64,000 nucleotides of DNA, taken from positions 4,712,001 to 4,776,000 of the forward strand of contig NC_135262.1 of NCBI RefSeq assembly GCF_964204865.1, written 5' to 3'. The position numbers and the translations under genes were made by a program. This DNA is from Styela clava (lineage: Eukaryota; Chordata; Ascidiacea; Stolidobranchia; Styelidae). Positions 46,093-57,621 of the stretch are shown one piece after another. The stretch's first letter is position 1, and each line of letters starts with the position of its first letter. The notes beneath the pieces were generated by a model, which saw only the letters and a program-made list of their open reading frames with translations, was not told the DNA's origin and ran no database searches.

Positions 46093-46723
46093 TAGTGGTA
46101 TCGATGATGGATTTGAATATTTGCGCAACACAAAATCACCCTAGTAAAACGGCCATACTTTTAAATACCAACCATTATCCAGATTATTTGTCGAAAAGCG
46201 GGATAAAGTATGAGGTATTTTTCCGACTTGTGACAATTTTTTCGTGAGTACGAAAATACGAATCAAAACTTAATTATATTTGGGAACTTTACCACACATT
46301 TTAAGTCCGCAGATCGCCGTTGTATGTTTCAGTAATAATACTTTTATTATTTTATAAATATGAAAATAGGAATCAAAAACTATTTATAATCGGGTAGTTT
46401 ACCACACATTGTAAGTCCACAGATCGCCGTTGTATTTTGTAAATACGAAAATAGGAATCAAAAATTAATATTAATCGCGAGTTTGCCACACAATTTATGT
46501 CCACAGATTGCCGTGATATTGTGCCGAATATAATTAGTTTTGATTCTTATTTTCGTACTCACGAAAAAATTGTCACAAGTCGGAAAAAGAATTTATATTT
46601 TATCCCGCTCTTGGGAACTAATTTGTATAATGGTTGCCATTGGTTTGTATTTAAAAGTATGGACTTTTTACAAGGATGATTTTGTGCTGCGCAAAATATT
46701 CGAATCCATGACCGATACCACTA
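46093..46723. repeat. Inverted repeat with ~180-bp arms inside the hAT element
   Basis: Arm 1 (46093-46269) and arm 2 (46537-46723) are reverse complements over nearly their whole length; for example 'cgtgagtacgaaaata' in arm 1 faces 'tattttcgtactcacg' in arm 2. The spacer is about 267 bases. A third, direct and more diverged copy of arm 1 lies at about 47090-47240. Confidence 0.75.
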
Positions 46724-47040
46724 CTTAAAATGCCTTACCGTGTTAATTTAATTCTATTATCATAACTCAAATGTTGGTAAATCGGGCAGTTTACCACACA
46801 TTTGAAGGCCACAGATCGCCGTTGCATTTTAGAATTATTAGTTTTATTATTTTGTAAACACGAATCCGAAATTAATTACAATTGGGCAGTTTACCACGTA
46901 TTTCATGTCCACAAATGCCAGTTGTATTTGGCATTAATACTTTCATTATTTTATCAATATGAAAATAGGAATCAATATATATAATAATTTCCGTCAGTTT
47001 ACTACACATTTTATGTCCACAGATAGTCGATACAACCATG
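46270..47040 (+). repeat. ~100-bp repeats inside the hAT element
   Basis: A unit containing 'cagtttaccacacatttt', 'agtccacagatcgccgttg' and 'aaatacgaaaataggaatc' recurs. The 'ac(c/t)acaca' core is near 46291, 46401, 46485, 46793, 46893 and 47001, giving spacings of about 84-110 with arm 2 of the inverted repeat set in the middle. Confidence 0.65.
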
Positions 47041-48113
47041 AGTTACGTTGAACAGAATTAAATTAATACGGCATGACATTTTAAATGCTGGTACCAGTCA
47101 TGGATTGGATTATTTTGCGCAACAAAAAATCATCCTGGAAAGGATGAATACTTTTAACTATCGTTATCAGAATTATTTGCCTAAAATTATTTTCTAATAA
47201 ATCGACTTGTTTTTCCAACTTGTGACAATTTATTCGATATCGTAACAATTACGGCTATAATTACCGTATTTCCCGGCTAATAAGTCCACATGGCAAATAG
47301 GACGATGTCTATTTTTAGCACTCAAAAAAAGGGTTTTTCCATATAGGCCTCCAATAAGACGGGTAGAAAAATTCGCTAATAATTTTATATGTTTAGAACC
47401 AGATCATGTTAGTTTGGTAGAATCATACTCACAGAATTAACTATTTTTAACAATTGAGCGGTGGATTTAAGTTGTAAAGCGGCAATCATTTTGGACAACC
47501 TATTAACCCGAATGTTGAAATAATTTTGGAATGTGATAAGTACTACACTGTACGTCCACGGGTTATTTCACAGCTGTGTTTTCCTGTCCCTGTCGTGTTT
47601 TGCTGAATCGGCAAAACGAAAGGGTCACAAATCACTTTATCTTGGTGGCCGTGTTTCTCTTCAAAGTAACGATAACCAGCCTGCAATCAAATATCATGAT
47701 TGGCAGACCCTAAGACCCAAATATAAGGTTACACAAATCATGCTTGAGAAGACTCATGCGAATAATAAGCAGGCCACATAGAAATAAAAGAAACATACTT
47801 TCTCAATTTTTCGACGTAATGGAAATGAATTTGTAAATTAAAAGCCTCGTACACGAATGTCGGCAATGTCCACCCACGCAAACGTGCAAATGTGTCGCAA
47901 CACTATGCGACGTACGGTCGCACAGAATATAAACAATCAAAGTGCCGATTTAAAAAGTCGTTTAAAGATTCCCGTAAAACGAAGCACCACGTTTACGGCG
48001 AAAAGTGGCTACTATTCGGAATTATTCGAAAATCAGCCGAAAAGGTATTCGAATACCTTGATATTCGAATACATTCGAATATTCGATTCGTTTTGGACAA
48101 CCCTGCTACTAAG

Positions 48114-48964
48114 GTAAGTAGATAGTTATTACTCATTGGGTTCTTGGCTGGAGCCTTGTTCTAAGCTAAGATATGAAAGCACCTCATGAAAAAGGCAGAC
48201 TGCAACTCACGGAAAAAAATCAAATGTACATATAATGTACATATAATTATTGTTGCTATATTTATATAGAAATAAAATATTAAACACTACGTCAGTAAAA
48301 ATATATTATAAAGTAAATTAATATTGATGAATTTTGAATGAAATCGGTTTTGTAGTTGCTTCATATAAGCATCGCACCATATATACAAATTTTAAGTACA
48401 CAAAGCCCATATTCCCAATTCAAGATATGAATGCTTTAGCAAGCTCTGCCGATTGTTAACTGATAATAAATTTTTGAGCAAAGGGTAATAAGATTTAAGC
48501 ACGTGCTATGAAAGGGTTTTCAATAACAATCTGTTTGTATAATTTCCTCTTCTAGCTGTTTCTCTGATATTTTGTTCCCCTGACAATCTGTATAAAGTTG
48601 TTTTATCAATGTCATCAATTATTTATCAACTGATTTAAATAATTATACAATATGATAACATCACTTGCTGCACACAATGAAACACAGCCAGTAAAACAGC
48701 ACACAATAAAAATGTATGTTTCATATAATTACAGTGAGAGGAAATTGAAATGAGAACAAACTAAAATATGAATAAACTTGATTAAATTACAAAAGCAAGT
48801 CCAACTGATTAAATGGAGAAATAATGGGAACTTCAAGCAGAAACTAATGTATATAAGCATATATGGTAGATAGTAAATAATATATGCATGCCTGTTGAAA
48901 CATTGAAATACGGTACCTTTTTCATACAAAACATCTACAGTCATACACAATTCATTAGAATTGT
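48114..48964. repeat. Intergenic array spacer and kelch 3' flank
   Basis: No gene is seen. The block at 48108-48185 (GGTAAGTAG, then GATATGAAAGCACCTCAT) is the continuation of the site hit by the 2.3-kb hAT element. From about 48590 it is the conserved kelch 3' flank. Confidence 0.5.
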
Positions 48965-49172
48965 GGCGCTCCAGAAGTACCAATATGGAGGTAACTAATT
49001 TTGTTCGCCTATTCTACATCAAATCGTGTTAAGGGACTGAAACCTATGAGCCGGGGATATATTCACTTAGCTAACACAGACAGTATCTGAACTCGTAATA
49101 GAAATAAAATGAGGAAAATTGGAATAAAATTATGACCTAACCCTAACCTGATACACAAACTACAGGAGTACC
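48965..49172 (+). mobile_element. hAT MITE, GGTACTCC family, inserted at a kelch gene 3' end
   Basis: It runs from GGCGCTCCAGAAGTACC to ACTACAGGAGTACC, flanked by an imperfect 8-bp repeat (AGAATTGT / GGAATTCT). The right terminus supplies the last codons and the stop (49160-49162) of the kelch copy at 49160-50779. Confidence 0.7.
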
Positions 49173-50779
49173 GGAATTCTTATTGCAATCGAGGCAGTGG
49201 ACATAATCTCCATATCGGCCAAATCAGTCACTTTCTGCCACTGGCTTTTATCAAGATCGTACTTTTCAATAGAATAAGCGCCAGATGCATTTCCAACAGC
49301 AAACAAGTTGTTGTTAACAACACAAAGACTGAAAACAAATCTTGGAATTGTCATTGAAGTAAGATTTGTCCAAGTATTTTCATCTGGATTGAAGAATTCA
49401 GTACTAGATAGAACGGACCCATTCCACCCACCAGCAATATAGATTCGATCATCATATACAGCTGCAGCAGAAACTCGTCTGCCAACATTCATTGGTTTCA
49501 CAGATGACCAAGATCCTACAGATGGAGAATATTTATCAACTTCTGCATCCCTGTTACGACCTCCAATAACATAAATCTCATCTCTAAATGTAACTAATGT
49601 ACATTCAAAGGGTTCGATACTAGAACACTCAACATTCTCCCACTTGTTTTCATTGTTCTCGTATCGTTCCATTGTGTTCTCCCCACAAACATAAATGAAG
49701 TTGTTATGAACTGCAGCTCTAATATATTGTCCATGATCATTCATCATACTCTCCAGCTCAGTCCAACTCGATTCGGCTTCCCATACATTGACACCATAAA
49801 CCTTTCTGTTTAGCAGGAGAACAAAAACAAATTTCTTCAAATAAACTGCAGTGTATTTGCCATCTAGCATGTTCTCATTGAGTTGTTTCAACTTATTGAA
49901 TGTTTTGTCTATTGGGCAATACACTTGCAAAGCTTTGGATTTCTTATCAAAAAGCAAAACACCTCCATTATGAATAGGGGAAGACAAAGTAACAGTTACT
50001 TTTTCATCCTTTTCGGGTGATTTATTTGCCAAGTACAGTATTTTCATGAAATCTGCAAAACTTGAGCAAAACGAATCATTTCTGACTAAATATGACCCAT
50101 AACTGGTAGAAATTTTGCCCATGTTAAGCTTCTTCACCATTTCTATAAAATACTCAGTTCGAGACTCAGTATCAGCTTTGATCCACTGTAAGAGAACCGT
50201 CAGTTTAGAATCTTCTGAATATGATGACCACCTACAAGTGATCAAAAACACGACATAATCTTTATCAAGTTCGTTGAATTCTGCTTCTTTTGTTATAGAT
50301 CCAAGATGGATAATAGCAAATTCATCACATGATTCTTCTAAACCTTTCAAATTGAACTTTATTGCGAGTTGCCGAATGATGAAGAACGATTTAGGACCCA
50401 AGTTTGCTTTGAGAAATTCGGCGATTTTTTCACAAAATCTTGACAATTGCATGATATTTGCAACATGGAGTAGTTGTTCACATTTCTCCAAAGTAATTGA
50501 AGCATTTCCAGTGTAAATGTAATCAAATCAAACATTCACAGAATCGACATCGACTTCCTTCATATCAACAATTCCTGTGTTGCTTTCCAAATTATCATGA
50601 AACAACATCGCATCAAAATAATCAGAACCAGCTGACATTACATTCTTGTGAACTGGAAATTCTTTTTTTCCAACTTTGATTGTAAAATCAGAAAGTCGCT
50701 TTTCTTTCCTCATATCATCAAGCTTTTGCATCATCAAATTATTGTGTTCATTATCTTGAATGCCAAAATCAGCAGCCAT
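49160..50779 (-). pseudogene. BTB-BACK-Kelch copy with a BTB nonsense codon and MITE-derived stop
   Basis: It starts with the standard MAADFGIQDNEHN at 50779. Codon 84, a conserved Cys (VKVCIDYIYTG in other copies), has become TGA (50528-50530); the frame then continues unbroken for more than 450 codons. The ending is also abnormal: instead of IPLY-stop, the frame enters a hAT MITE and ends IPVLL with the stop inside the transposon. BACK and the blades (EIYVIGG, RIYIAGG) are otherwise intact. Internal initiation at MEKCEQLL (50491) would lack most of BTB. The acceptor-like site upstream is strong. Confidence 0.85.
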
Positions 50780-50825
50780 GTTGAATTTATTACAATAAGC
50801 AAGTGTGATAAATATGATCTTTTTT

Positions 50826-50838
50826 CTGAAAATGAAAT
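50826..50838 (-). promoter_or_regulatory. Candidate 3' splice site upstream of the 49160-50779 copy
   Basis: The minus strand reads AATTTCATTTTCAG, with the AG at 50827-50826, 46 nt before the ATG. It is among the best matches to a consensus acceptor in the window. Confidence 0.5.
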
Positions 50839-51254
50839 TTAACATTGCTGAAATATTTTTGCTTCTCATATTCACTAAATATAATATTTTTGTGTTTCGT
50901 ACAAAATTAAAGAATATAATAAATGAGTGTTTCGATAATAATTTTTCAAGATCAATTCGGAAACTATGAACAAATCACAACTAATTATCACAGATATAGC
51001 TTAGTATATACAAAAAAAAAAAGTCAACTCCATTTTGTACCATTAACATTTCTATCATCAGGATAAAAAAAAAATAGTTTATTATTAAATATATAAAAAA
51101 ATATGATATCGATCAATGAATTTGCTTTAAAAAAATTGATCCATATGTTTGTTACAACAAGAGTTGAGTTGAGTGTACATAGGAATGGTAAACCATAACC
51201 AGACAGTAACATGAACCAACCTAAGACAGTGAGAAGTCCAGCAACCCTCTCATA
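50839..51254. other. Upstream flank, start of segmental duplication copy B
   Basis: No gene is seen. From about 51180 the sequence ('gacagtgagaagtccag') matches copy A at about 12968. Confidence 0.45.
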
Positions 51255-52326
51255 CAGTGGTTCCCAACCCTTTTCGGGGGATCGCAGAACAAAATTATTT
51301 TATGTGCGACTTTTTTTTCTATAAAATCCTAATCAGTGGTGGAAAAAATAAATTTGTTTATAGACGGAAAAATTAAAAACGAGAAACAATGGAAACTAAT
51401 TTTTAAGTCCTTGGGTTGACTAATCCCAAACTAAAGTCTCCCTCTTCAGAACACTTTTATCAACAAAACCAATTGATTCTCAACCTCTTTTTATTGTCTT
51501 CCCCCTTTACATATTTACAGATTTATTCCTCCCTCCCTCTCCATGAATACTATATTATTTATTGAATTTCTTATTGACTGCTCCCCAATGTAATAATGCG
51601 CAAGCTGCATTCTCATTTTTTTACAGTTTTTGATCATCACAAAAAATGAATTAATATTTGTGCTACACAAAGCGAAGTACATATATATAAAAATAGTAAA
51701 ATTCCTATCTTGAGCAGAATTCTTCCCCGGTTGGGAAGCATTGCAATGGATGTATAATTTTACCCCTTGTGCGTTTGAATATTATTTGACAAGAAACTTT
51801 GTGGTCATGGCAGTAAATTTTTGTAGAAGTGGCAGCTTCAAATTTTCATCTAATACGTTTTTAATTTTTTTGATGGCATGTACATTTCGCAACTGTAAGG
51901 GCCCTCGTTTTCATTCCCTAATATCAATTCAATTGTTGGAAATTTAAAATCTACAGAAGGCAAACTCTCTATGGAATGAGTAACATAAAAGTACGAGTTA
52001 TGCATTTTCCAGGACTGCCCAGGCCGATTTTGACTCCTGGTATTTTCCGGTCGAAAGCCAATCCAACCCCATTAAGTCGGTTTGAAAAGTTAAGTCTTGT
52101 AAATCGGCCTAATAAATAAAAATACGATACTCAGCAAATAGTATTGAGTGCTCTCAAAGACAGTTATAAAAAAATTTAATTTTAGGGATAACATGGTAAT
52201 TTAAAATAATTGATAGTATTTGAATTGATTCAAGATACATATTTTACAGAAACGCACCAAATCTTAATATCCTTTCTTCTGAAGGACCTTATTATTATCC
52301 GGGCAAAAAAAGTTGGGAAACCACTG
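51255..52326. mobile_element. 1.07-kb hAT element with empty site in copy A
   Basis: The terminal inverted repeats are CAGTGGTTCCCAACCCTTTT and AAGTTGGGAAACCACTG. The flanking 8-bp repeats are CTCTCATA (51247-51254) and CTCTAATA (52327-52334), 7 of 8 identical. Copy A reads straight through this place at 12990-12997. No transposase is found; the 68-codon frame at 51741-51947 has no motif. It is non-autonomous. Confidence 0.85.
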
Positions 52327-52334
52327 CTCTAATA

Positions 52335-53850
52335 CATAAAAAATATAACTAGGACTTTAAAATTATTCTTTAATTTTTACCAGTACAAAATTTTTCAAAA
52401 AAACATGCTGAAGAAATTGAAGTGTTAAGCATATAATGGATTCAATTAACTACAGCTGCAATGCACTTGCTATATAAAAAGAACAGAAACTCAGAACATA
52501 TGGATTCATACATCTTAGATGTGAATATTTGGATTTTCAATAAAAACAGGTTGAAAGAACTGTCTGGAATTGGTAACAGATTATTAAAAGAATGAAACAT
52601 TTAAAAACCTTATGAAACTAAATGAGTAAGCTTAAATTGACAGTTTCGACACTGGGATAAATTATCAAGGATAGTATTATTAATTTTAAACATGGATTGA
52701 AAACTGCCATGATAGAATATACAAATAGGAATTCATCGTTATAATAATCCATTGATATCACTGCGTCAAAAAAAAATATAGCAATATGATATATGAATAG
52801 GAATCACTGGAACGGTAGTGATACAAAACATATAATGGGTGATTATTGGGTTATTATCTTGAGGGTTGTTATCTGATTTTGGCGCTTCAGAAGTATGTGT
52901 ACCAGTATGGAAGTAATTAGTAATAAAGTCATTTTTTGCGCCTAATTTACATCAAGTTGTGTAAAGGGACTGAAACCTATGAGCAGGGGGTATATTCACT
53001 TGGCTAATACAGACAGTCTCGGAACTCATAATAGAACTAAAATAAGGGAAATCGGAATAAAATTATGGCCTAACCCTGACCTGGTACACACACTATTTTT
53101 ATATCAACTGGCCAGCTGAATGTACTGGTACATTATAATGTTTTAAAAAATGACAAATATATATTTATGCAAATACATCAACAATGGTAATTACCTCTGT
53201 TGAACACTAAAAGTATGCAAGTCGTTGTTAACGATACAATAGTCAATTTCATCTCTCGTATTGTCATAAAAGTCACCTTTGACTGGGATTTACTTCACGA
53301 TTAGAACTTTTACTAAGATTATTTGTGCACCCAGCAAGGAAGGAGTGGAGTTACTGCAAATTATGGTTTACTCCCAGTCATCAGCAGTTTGAAATGTGAT
53401 GACAATGTTTGAATAATTTTAACAGGAATAATTCAAGATTTGGAGGCCAATTAGTTATGGTAATGTGCCAATAGCAATCTTTATCGAGCAAAGATCATTG
53501 CAAAAAATTATGATATGAATGATCAAAATTGAACAAATATTTTCCATAAAATACAACAAAATTCTACAGAAAATAACTCCAAACTAGGCTAAATCAGTTT
53601 ATCAAATATAGCTGTTGAGATTTCACAAATATCAAGTAATATTATCATGCTATGTCAAAGGCCAACGATATTTAACAATATTTGCTTCAATTTGCGTTGT
53701 AATTATTTTTTCACAATAGGTAAAATGGAACAATTATGCTCTAGGACTTCATTTATATCTAGAGTTTTATTAACGTGCAGGTGCAACATATTATAACAAC
53801 TCTTAGTGAAGGTCGAAGATAAATAAAAGTATTTCCCAACTGTGTGTACA
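52335..53850. repeat. Segmental duplication copy B, non-coding part
   Basis: No gene is seen. It matches copy A at about 13000-13235, 13970-14140 and 14360-14580. It lacks the MITEs found in copy A at 13240 and 14588. Confidence 0.55.
52881..53094 (+). mobile_element. hAT MITE, GGTACTCC family, right end truncated
   Basis: It starts GGCGCTTCAGAAGTATGTG and includes the family body ('aagttgtgtaaagggactg', 'ggtatattcacttggctaa'), ending at 'ctggtacacacact' without the outer terminus. It is absent from copy A. Confidence 0.6.
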
Positions 53851-55447
53851 TTAGACTGGCATTGTGATAGCTACAGTAGCCGTAGACATGATAATTATAT
53901 CAGGAAAATCAATTTCATCCCACAAGTTCAAATCAAAATTATACTTTTCAGCAGAATGTGGTGTTCCTCTATCCCCTACTGCATATAATTCATTACCAAC
54001 AACAGACAGCCTGAATTCGTCTCGCGGTATTGTCATACACGCTAAATTAGTCCAGGTATCACTGTGTGGGCTGAAATATTCCAAACTAGACAATGCATCG
54101 CCCAAGTAACCTCCAGCCACGAATATTTGTTCTCTGAAGACAATAGCAGCAGGTGTCTGTCGAGCTGTATTCATTGAACTGACCTTCGACCAAGAATTAT
54201 CAAGAGGTGAATATTTTTTAACGTCTTTCATTATTTTTTGTTTGTTATCAAGACCTGCAATAACATAGATAAAGCGGTCTAACTCAACTACAGCACAATC
54301 CCGAATTATCTCATTATCACATTGCACTTGTTTCCAGCTATTTTCAAGATGATTGAAATGCTCCATCACATTATTTCCAACGACAAAAATCGAATTTTTA
54401 TATACTGTAGCAGATAACCTTTTACCATGATCCGAATTTGTTTCTTTCATCTCAATCCAAGTGGAGTGTTCTTCATGTACATTGATGCGATATACTTTCT
54501 TATTTCCAAACAAAACATATAAATATTCTTTTAAAACAACTGCAGTATATGACCCTGTAATCATCTGATCATTTAGTGGTCTCAACTTGGTCATTTGATT
54601 TTGATTCGGTTCAAAAACTTGAAGAAAATTTGTCGATTTGTCGAAAATAATTAATGCATTTGTCATTGTTTAATATTCAGCAACTTGTACAGGTGACTCT
54701 TTCACTCCAAAGGTATCAGCCATTGATAGCAAGAAAGTATTCATGCAATATGCAGATTCTTTACAAATTTGATTGTGCTTAGCTAAATAGTGTATGTATT
54801 TGGGAGTAACCTTACTAATATTAACACAATGCAACGATTTTCAACATCAGTTTCTGCAGAAGAACAGCAAGTTTTGCATCTTCCGAATATTCAACATTAT
54901 TTGTTCCCACAAGTAATGAAACAAACTTCACATCAAGGCTTTTGAATTCTTCTTCATTTGCAATTGCACCAAGACTTTGAAATGCAAAATTATCACAGAT
55001 TTGCTCTAGGCTTTGAATATTGAACTTCAATGCTATTTCTCGGATTCTGAAAAACATCTTGGGATCCAATTTAGTTTCGAGAAACTCAGCTATCTTAGCA
55101 CAAAGTACTGACAACTGCATCAAAGTTGCAACATGGAGTAGTTGTTCACTTTTTTCCAAAGCAATTGAAGCTTTTCCAGTGTAAATGTAATCAATGCAAA
55201 CCTTTACCGATTCCACATTCACATCCTTCATTTCAACAACTCCATTACTACTTTCCAATGTATCGTGTGAAAACATGGCAACAAAATAATCCGACGCTGC
55301 CATCATAATTTTTTTGTCAACGTGAAACTCCTCTTCTCCCACTTTTATGATAAAATCACATGACTGTTTTTCCTTCCTCATTAAATCAAGTCTTTCCATC
55401 ATTGTGGCATTATGTTCATTAATATCAATGCCCAAATCGCATTCCAT
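53851..55447 (-). pseudogene. BTB-BACK-Kelch pseudogene, divergent subfamily (copy B)
   Basis: This is better preserved than its twin at 15026-16582. It starts MECDLGIDINEHNATMMERL, and its BTB and BACK are open to about 54870. There two deletions, of about 22 and 7 bases relative to copy A, shift the frame and end it at 54821. The kelch part is open from 54666 to 53851 (271 residues; blades FIYVIAG, QIFVAGGY, ELYAVGD), but is preceded by a TAA at 54670-54672 where copy A has a serine TCA. It is not functional as a whole; an isolated propeller could in principle be translated. Confidence 0.85.
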
Positions 55448-55477
55448 TTTTATTGCTTATAATAATTTTTAAAAATA

Positions 55478-55490
55478 CTGATAAAATATG
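55478..55490 (-). promoter_or_regulatory. Candidate 3' splice site upstream of the 53851-55447 pseudogene
   Basis: The minus strand reads ATATTTTATCAG, with the AG at 55479-55478, 30 nt before the ATG. It is closer than in the main subfamily but of the same character. Confidence 0.4.
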
Positions 55491-55810
55491 TTTATTTTAC
55501 ACAATGGATCAGGGCGACTGGGAATAGATATTGTCAAATTACCGATGACACTAAATGAAGTAAAGTGCATTTATTTATATTCCAAATGATCACTTTTACT
55601 TTACACTGATAAAAGAAGGTACTGAGATTATTATCAAAAGTCAAATTCAGTCGAACGATTTTTATAAAATTGTTGGTCAGACTATTTAATGTGCCATAAT
55701 CAGTTATTGCAGGAGATTTTCAATTCATTTGAATAACTACATCTGAACAAGCTGAAATTCCCGAGCTTAACTGAGAAGTAGGTGCATAATCTCATTTTCC
55801 TTTGAAAAAT

Positions 55811-56012
55811 GGTACTCCCGTAGTATGTGTACCAGGTTAGGCCATAATTTTATTCCGATTTTCCTTATTTCAGTTCTATTACAAGTTCAGGGACAGACCG
55901 TATGTGTTAGCCAAGTGAATATCCCCCTTGCCCATAGGTTTAAGTCCCTTCACATAACTTGATGTAAAATAGGCAAATAAAATTAGTTACTTTCATATTG
56001 GTACACATACAC
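55811..56012 (-). mobile_element. hAT MITE, GGTACTCC family, shared by both duplication copies
   Basis: It is the counterpart of 16972-17170, with the same truncated right end. Confidence 0.6.
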
Positions 56013-56101
56013 ATACAAAATACACAGCCCTATATCAACCAATATCTTTTCTTATTTCAACAACTAATATATAACATCAAGTCCATGCTTCCGAAAACAA
56101 A

Positions 56102-56225
56102 TAACAGGCTAACTAATCCCATACCCGTCATGGACTGGTAACCGGACGAGAAACTGTGATTCGCCATATGGTTAAGTCGTCTCATCTTTCCTTCAGGATA
56201 AATATGTAAATCCTATCTGATACCT
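56102..56225 (+). mobile_element. SINE-like dispersed repeat
   Basis: It is the counterpart of 17262-17390 in copy A. Confidence 0.4.
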
Positions 56226-56919
56226 ATAACATTACGGCACACTATACAGATCGAGAGACATGTTCTCGTTTTAGAGAATCCCATTTAGCCGATGAACAAA
56301 CACCCCTCTTTTGGGGGACGTCTGGCCCTCTGGACATTGTTGTCTCTCAATATCTGTGAAAAACAGAAATTGAAGTTGCGCAAAAAACTACAAAGAAGAG
56401 CAATCTAAAAATATCATCATTGAACTCCTTGAAAAAAAAAATTACAGAAAAAATAAATTTCTACAGAGGCATTCGAGAGTTTTTGGCAAAAAATTGTAAT
56501 TTTGTTCACGTGACGGCCGCGATTAGCATGGTGCGATATGACGCATCTGCCGTCGTCCTCCCCTCATTTGTGAGACACATGCAGTGTTTGTTTTATTGAA
56601 TCAAATGATGGGACATTCTTGGAATTTGGATACTGTGCCCTACTGCATATAATGTGCAAATATGTTTCAAGTTGAAATATTCAATACTGATGCTCCTCTG
56701 ATTGGACTAAAATAAACCCAGATGTTTAAGCTGAGGTTCATAGTATCTTTTACCGATTACACAATGTCCAAGTATGTGTTTGATCCACATCAATTTATAC
56801 AAATCAATATTATAAATATTAAACGCCTATACAAATGACTATTGTATTGGCAGTATTGCTTTGTTTTAAATGTAAAATTGTGCGGGTCTCGTATAATTTC
56901 GTACCTTAAAGTACTTCTA

Positions 56920-57251
56920 GTGGGCGTAGCATAACAATTTTTGCATATGTCAATATTAACCCCCAACTAACAGTGTCATCCCAAAAATACGTTACTATGA
57001 TGTCACAGTGACATACATAATAAGGCAATCACCCGAAATCGAGGAAGATATTTCTCTCATTTTCTCGCTGCAAAGCTATGAGAGAGATCGCTGCCGTTAG
57101 CGAGTTCTTTATTGTCGGCGCAGATGCCATTTCGGACAAACGTAGTTATACTTTGACAAGCTCTATGACGTGATTGTGACGTCATTTTTGGATGGCGTAG
57201 TCAGGTGGGGGTTAGGATTGACATTTGCAAAAATCGTTATGCTACGCCACC
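56920..57251. mobile_element. MITE with ~45-bp terminal inverted repeats
   Basis: The left arm (GTGGGCGTAGCATAACAATT, then TTTGCA and TGTCAATATTAACCCCCA) faces a near-perfect reverse complement on the right (TGGGGGTTAGGATTGACATT to TTATGCTACGCCACC). Copy A has no such element at the matching place (about 18090). The interior includes 'tgacgtgattgtgacgtca'. It is non-coding, and its superfamily is undetermined. Confidence 0.75.
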
Positions 57252-57276
57252 ACAATTACTTGAGGTACAAAACTAC

Positions 57277-57448
57277 GGTGACCGTACATTTGAACCCATG
57301 CGTATATCCGCGGGTTCAAGCTATATCCGGAGGCTAAAACTATTGGGTTAGGGTTAGTATGGGTTCAAATACCCGTAAAACAAAAAAATTTACATAGTTG
57401 CAATAGTATGCAGGTGCAATTGCCGTGGGTTCAAATGTACGGGAACCC
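57277..57448. mobile_element. 172-bp hAT-type MITE with perfect target duplication
   Basis: The ends GGTGACCGTACATTTGAACC and GGTTCAAATGTACGGGAACC (then C) are inverted repeats. The flanks carry the perfect 8-bp repeat AAAACTAC (57269-57276, 57449-57456). Copy A shows the empty site, with AAAACCAC at about 18108. Confidence 0.75.
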
Positions 57449-57621
57449 AAAACTACAGGAGACTCAATTGTGCTACCATTCCAATGAATTCGAAATAAAA
57501 TCCACGAATCAAAGTTAGATAATATGTCCCTGGAAATAAAATTCAAGATGATGGGAAATCAAGTTTTAAATTTCACTAAAGCAGTGAAACAGATTAACTT
57601 ATCTGGCCCATCCAGTCATGT

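Larger units (their letters stand above)
45831..48105. mobile_element. 2.3-kb hAT element with perfect target duplication
   Basis: The left end is CAGGGATGGCCAATACCGAA and the right end TTCGTTTTGGACAACCCTG. The termini are imperfect inverted repeats, and both subterminal regions are dense in TTCGAA/ATTCGAATA. The flanks carry the perfect 8-bp repeat CTACTAAG (45823-45830, 48106-48113). Unoccupied relatives of the site ('tactactaaggtaagtag') occur at about 33731 and 41883. No transposase is recognisable; short frames at 47533-47781 and 47857-48125 lack motifs. The middle holds inverted and tandem repeats (listed separately). A fragment of the same family is at about 58735-58942. Confidence 0.8.

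Noticed and set aside
47533-48125. Frames near the right end of the 2.3-kb hAT element as transposase
   Set aside because: None shows a BED finger, catalytic motif or dimerisation motif; two overlap in different frames, and two run past the element's end.
50528-50530. In-frame TGA replacing a cysteine codon, as possible selenocysteine recoding
   Set aside because: The site is a structural BTB cysteine in a member of a family not known for selenocysteine, other copies use TGC, and the gene also has a damaged 3' end. A simple nonsense mutation is more likely; I did not find a SECIS-like element by eye.
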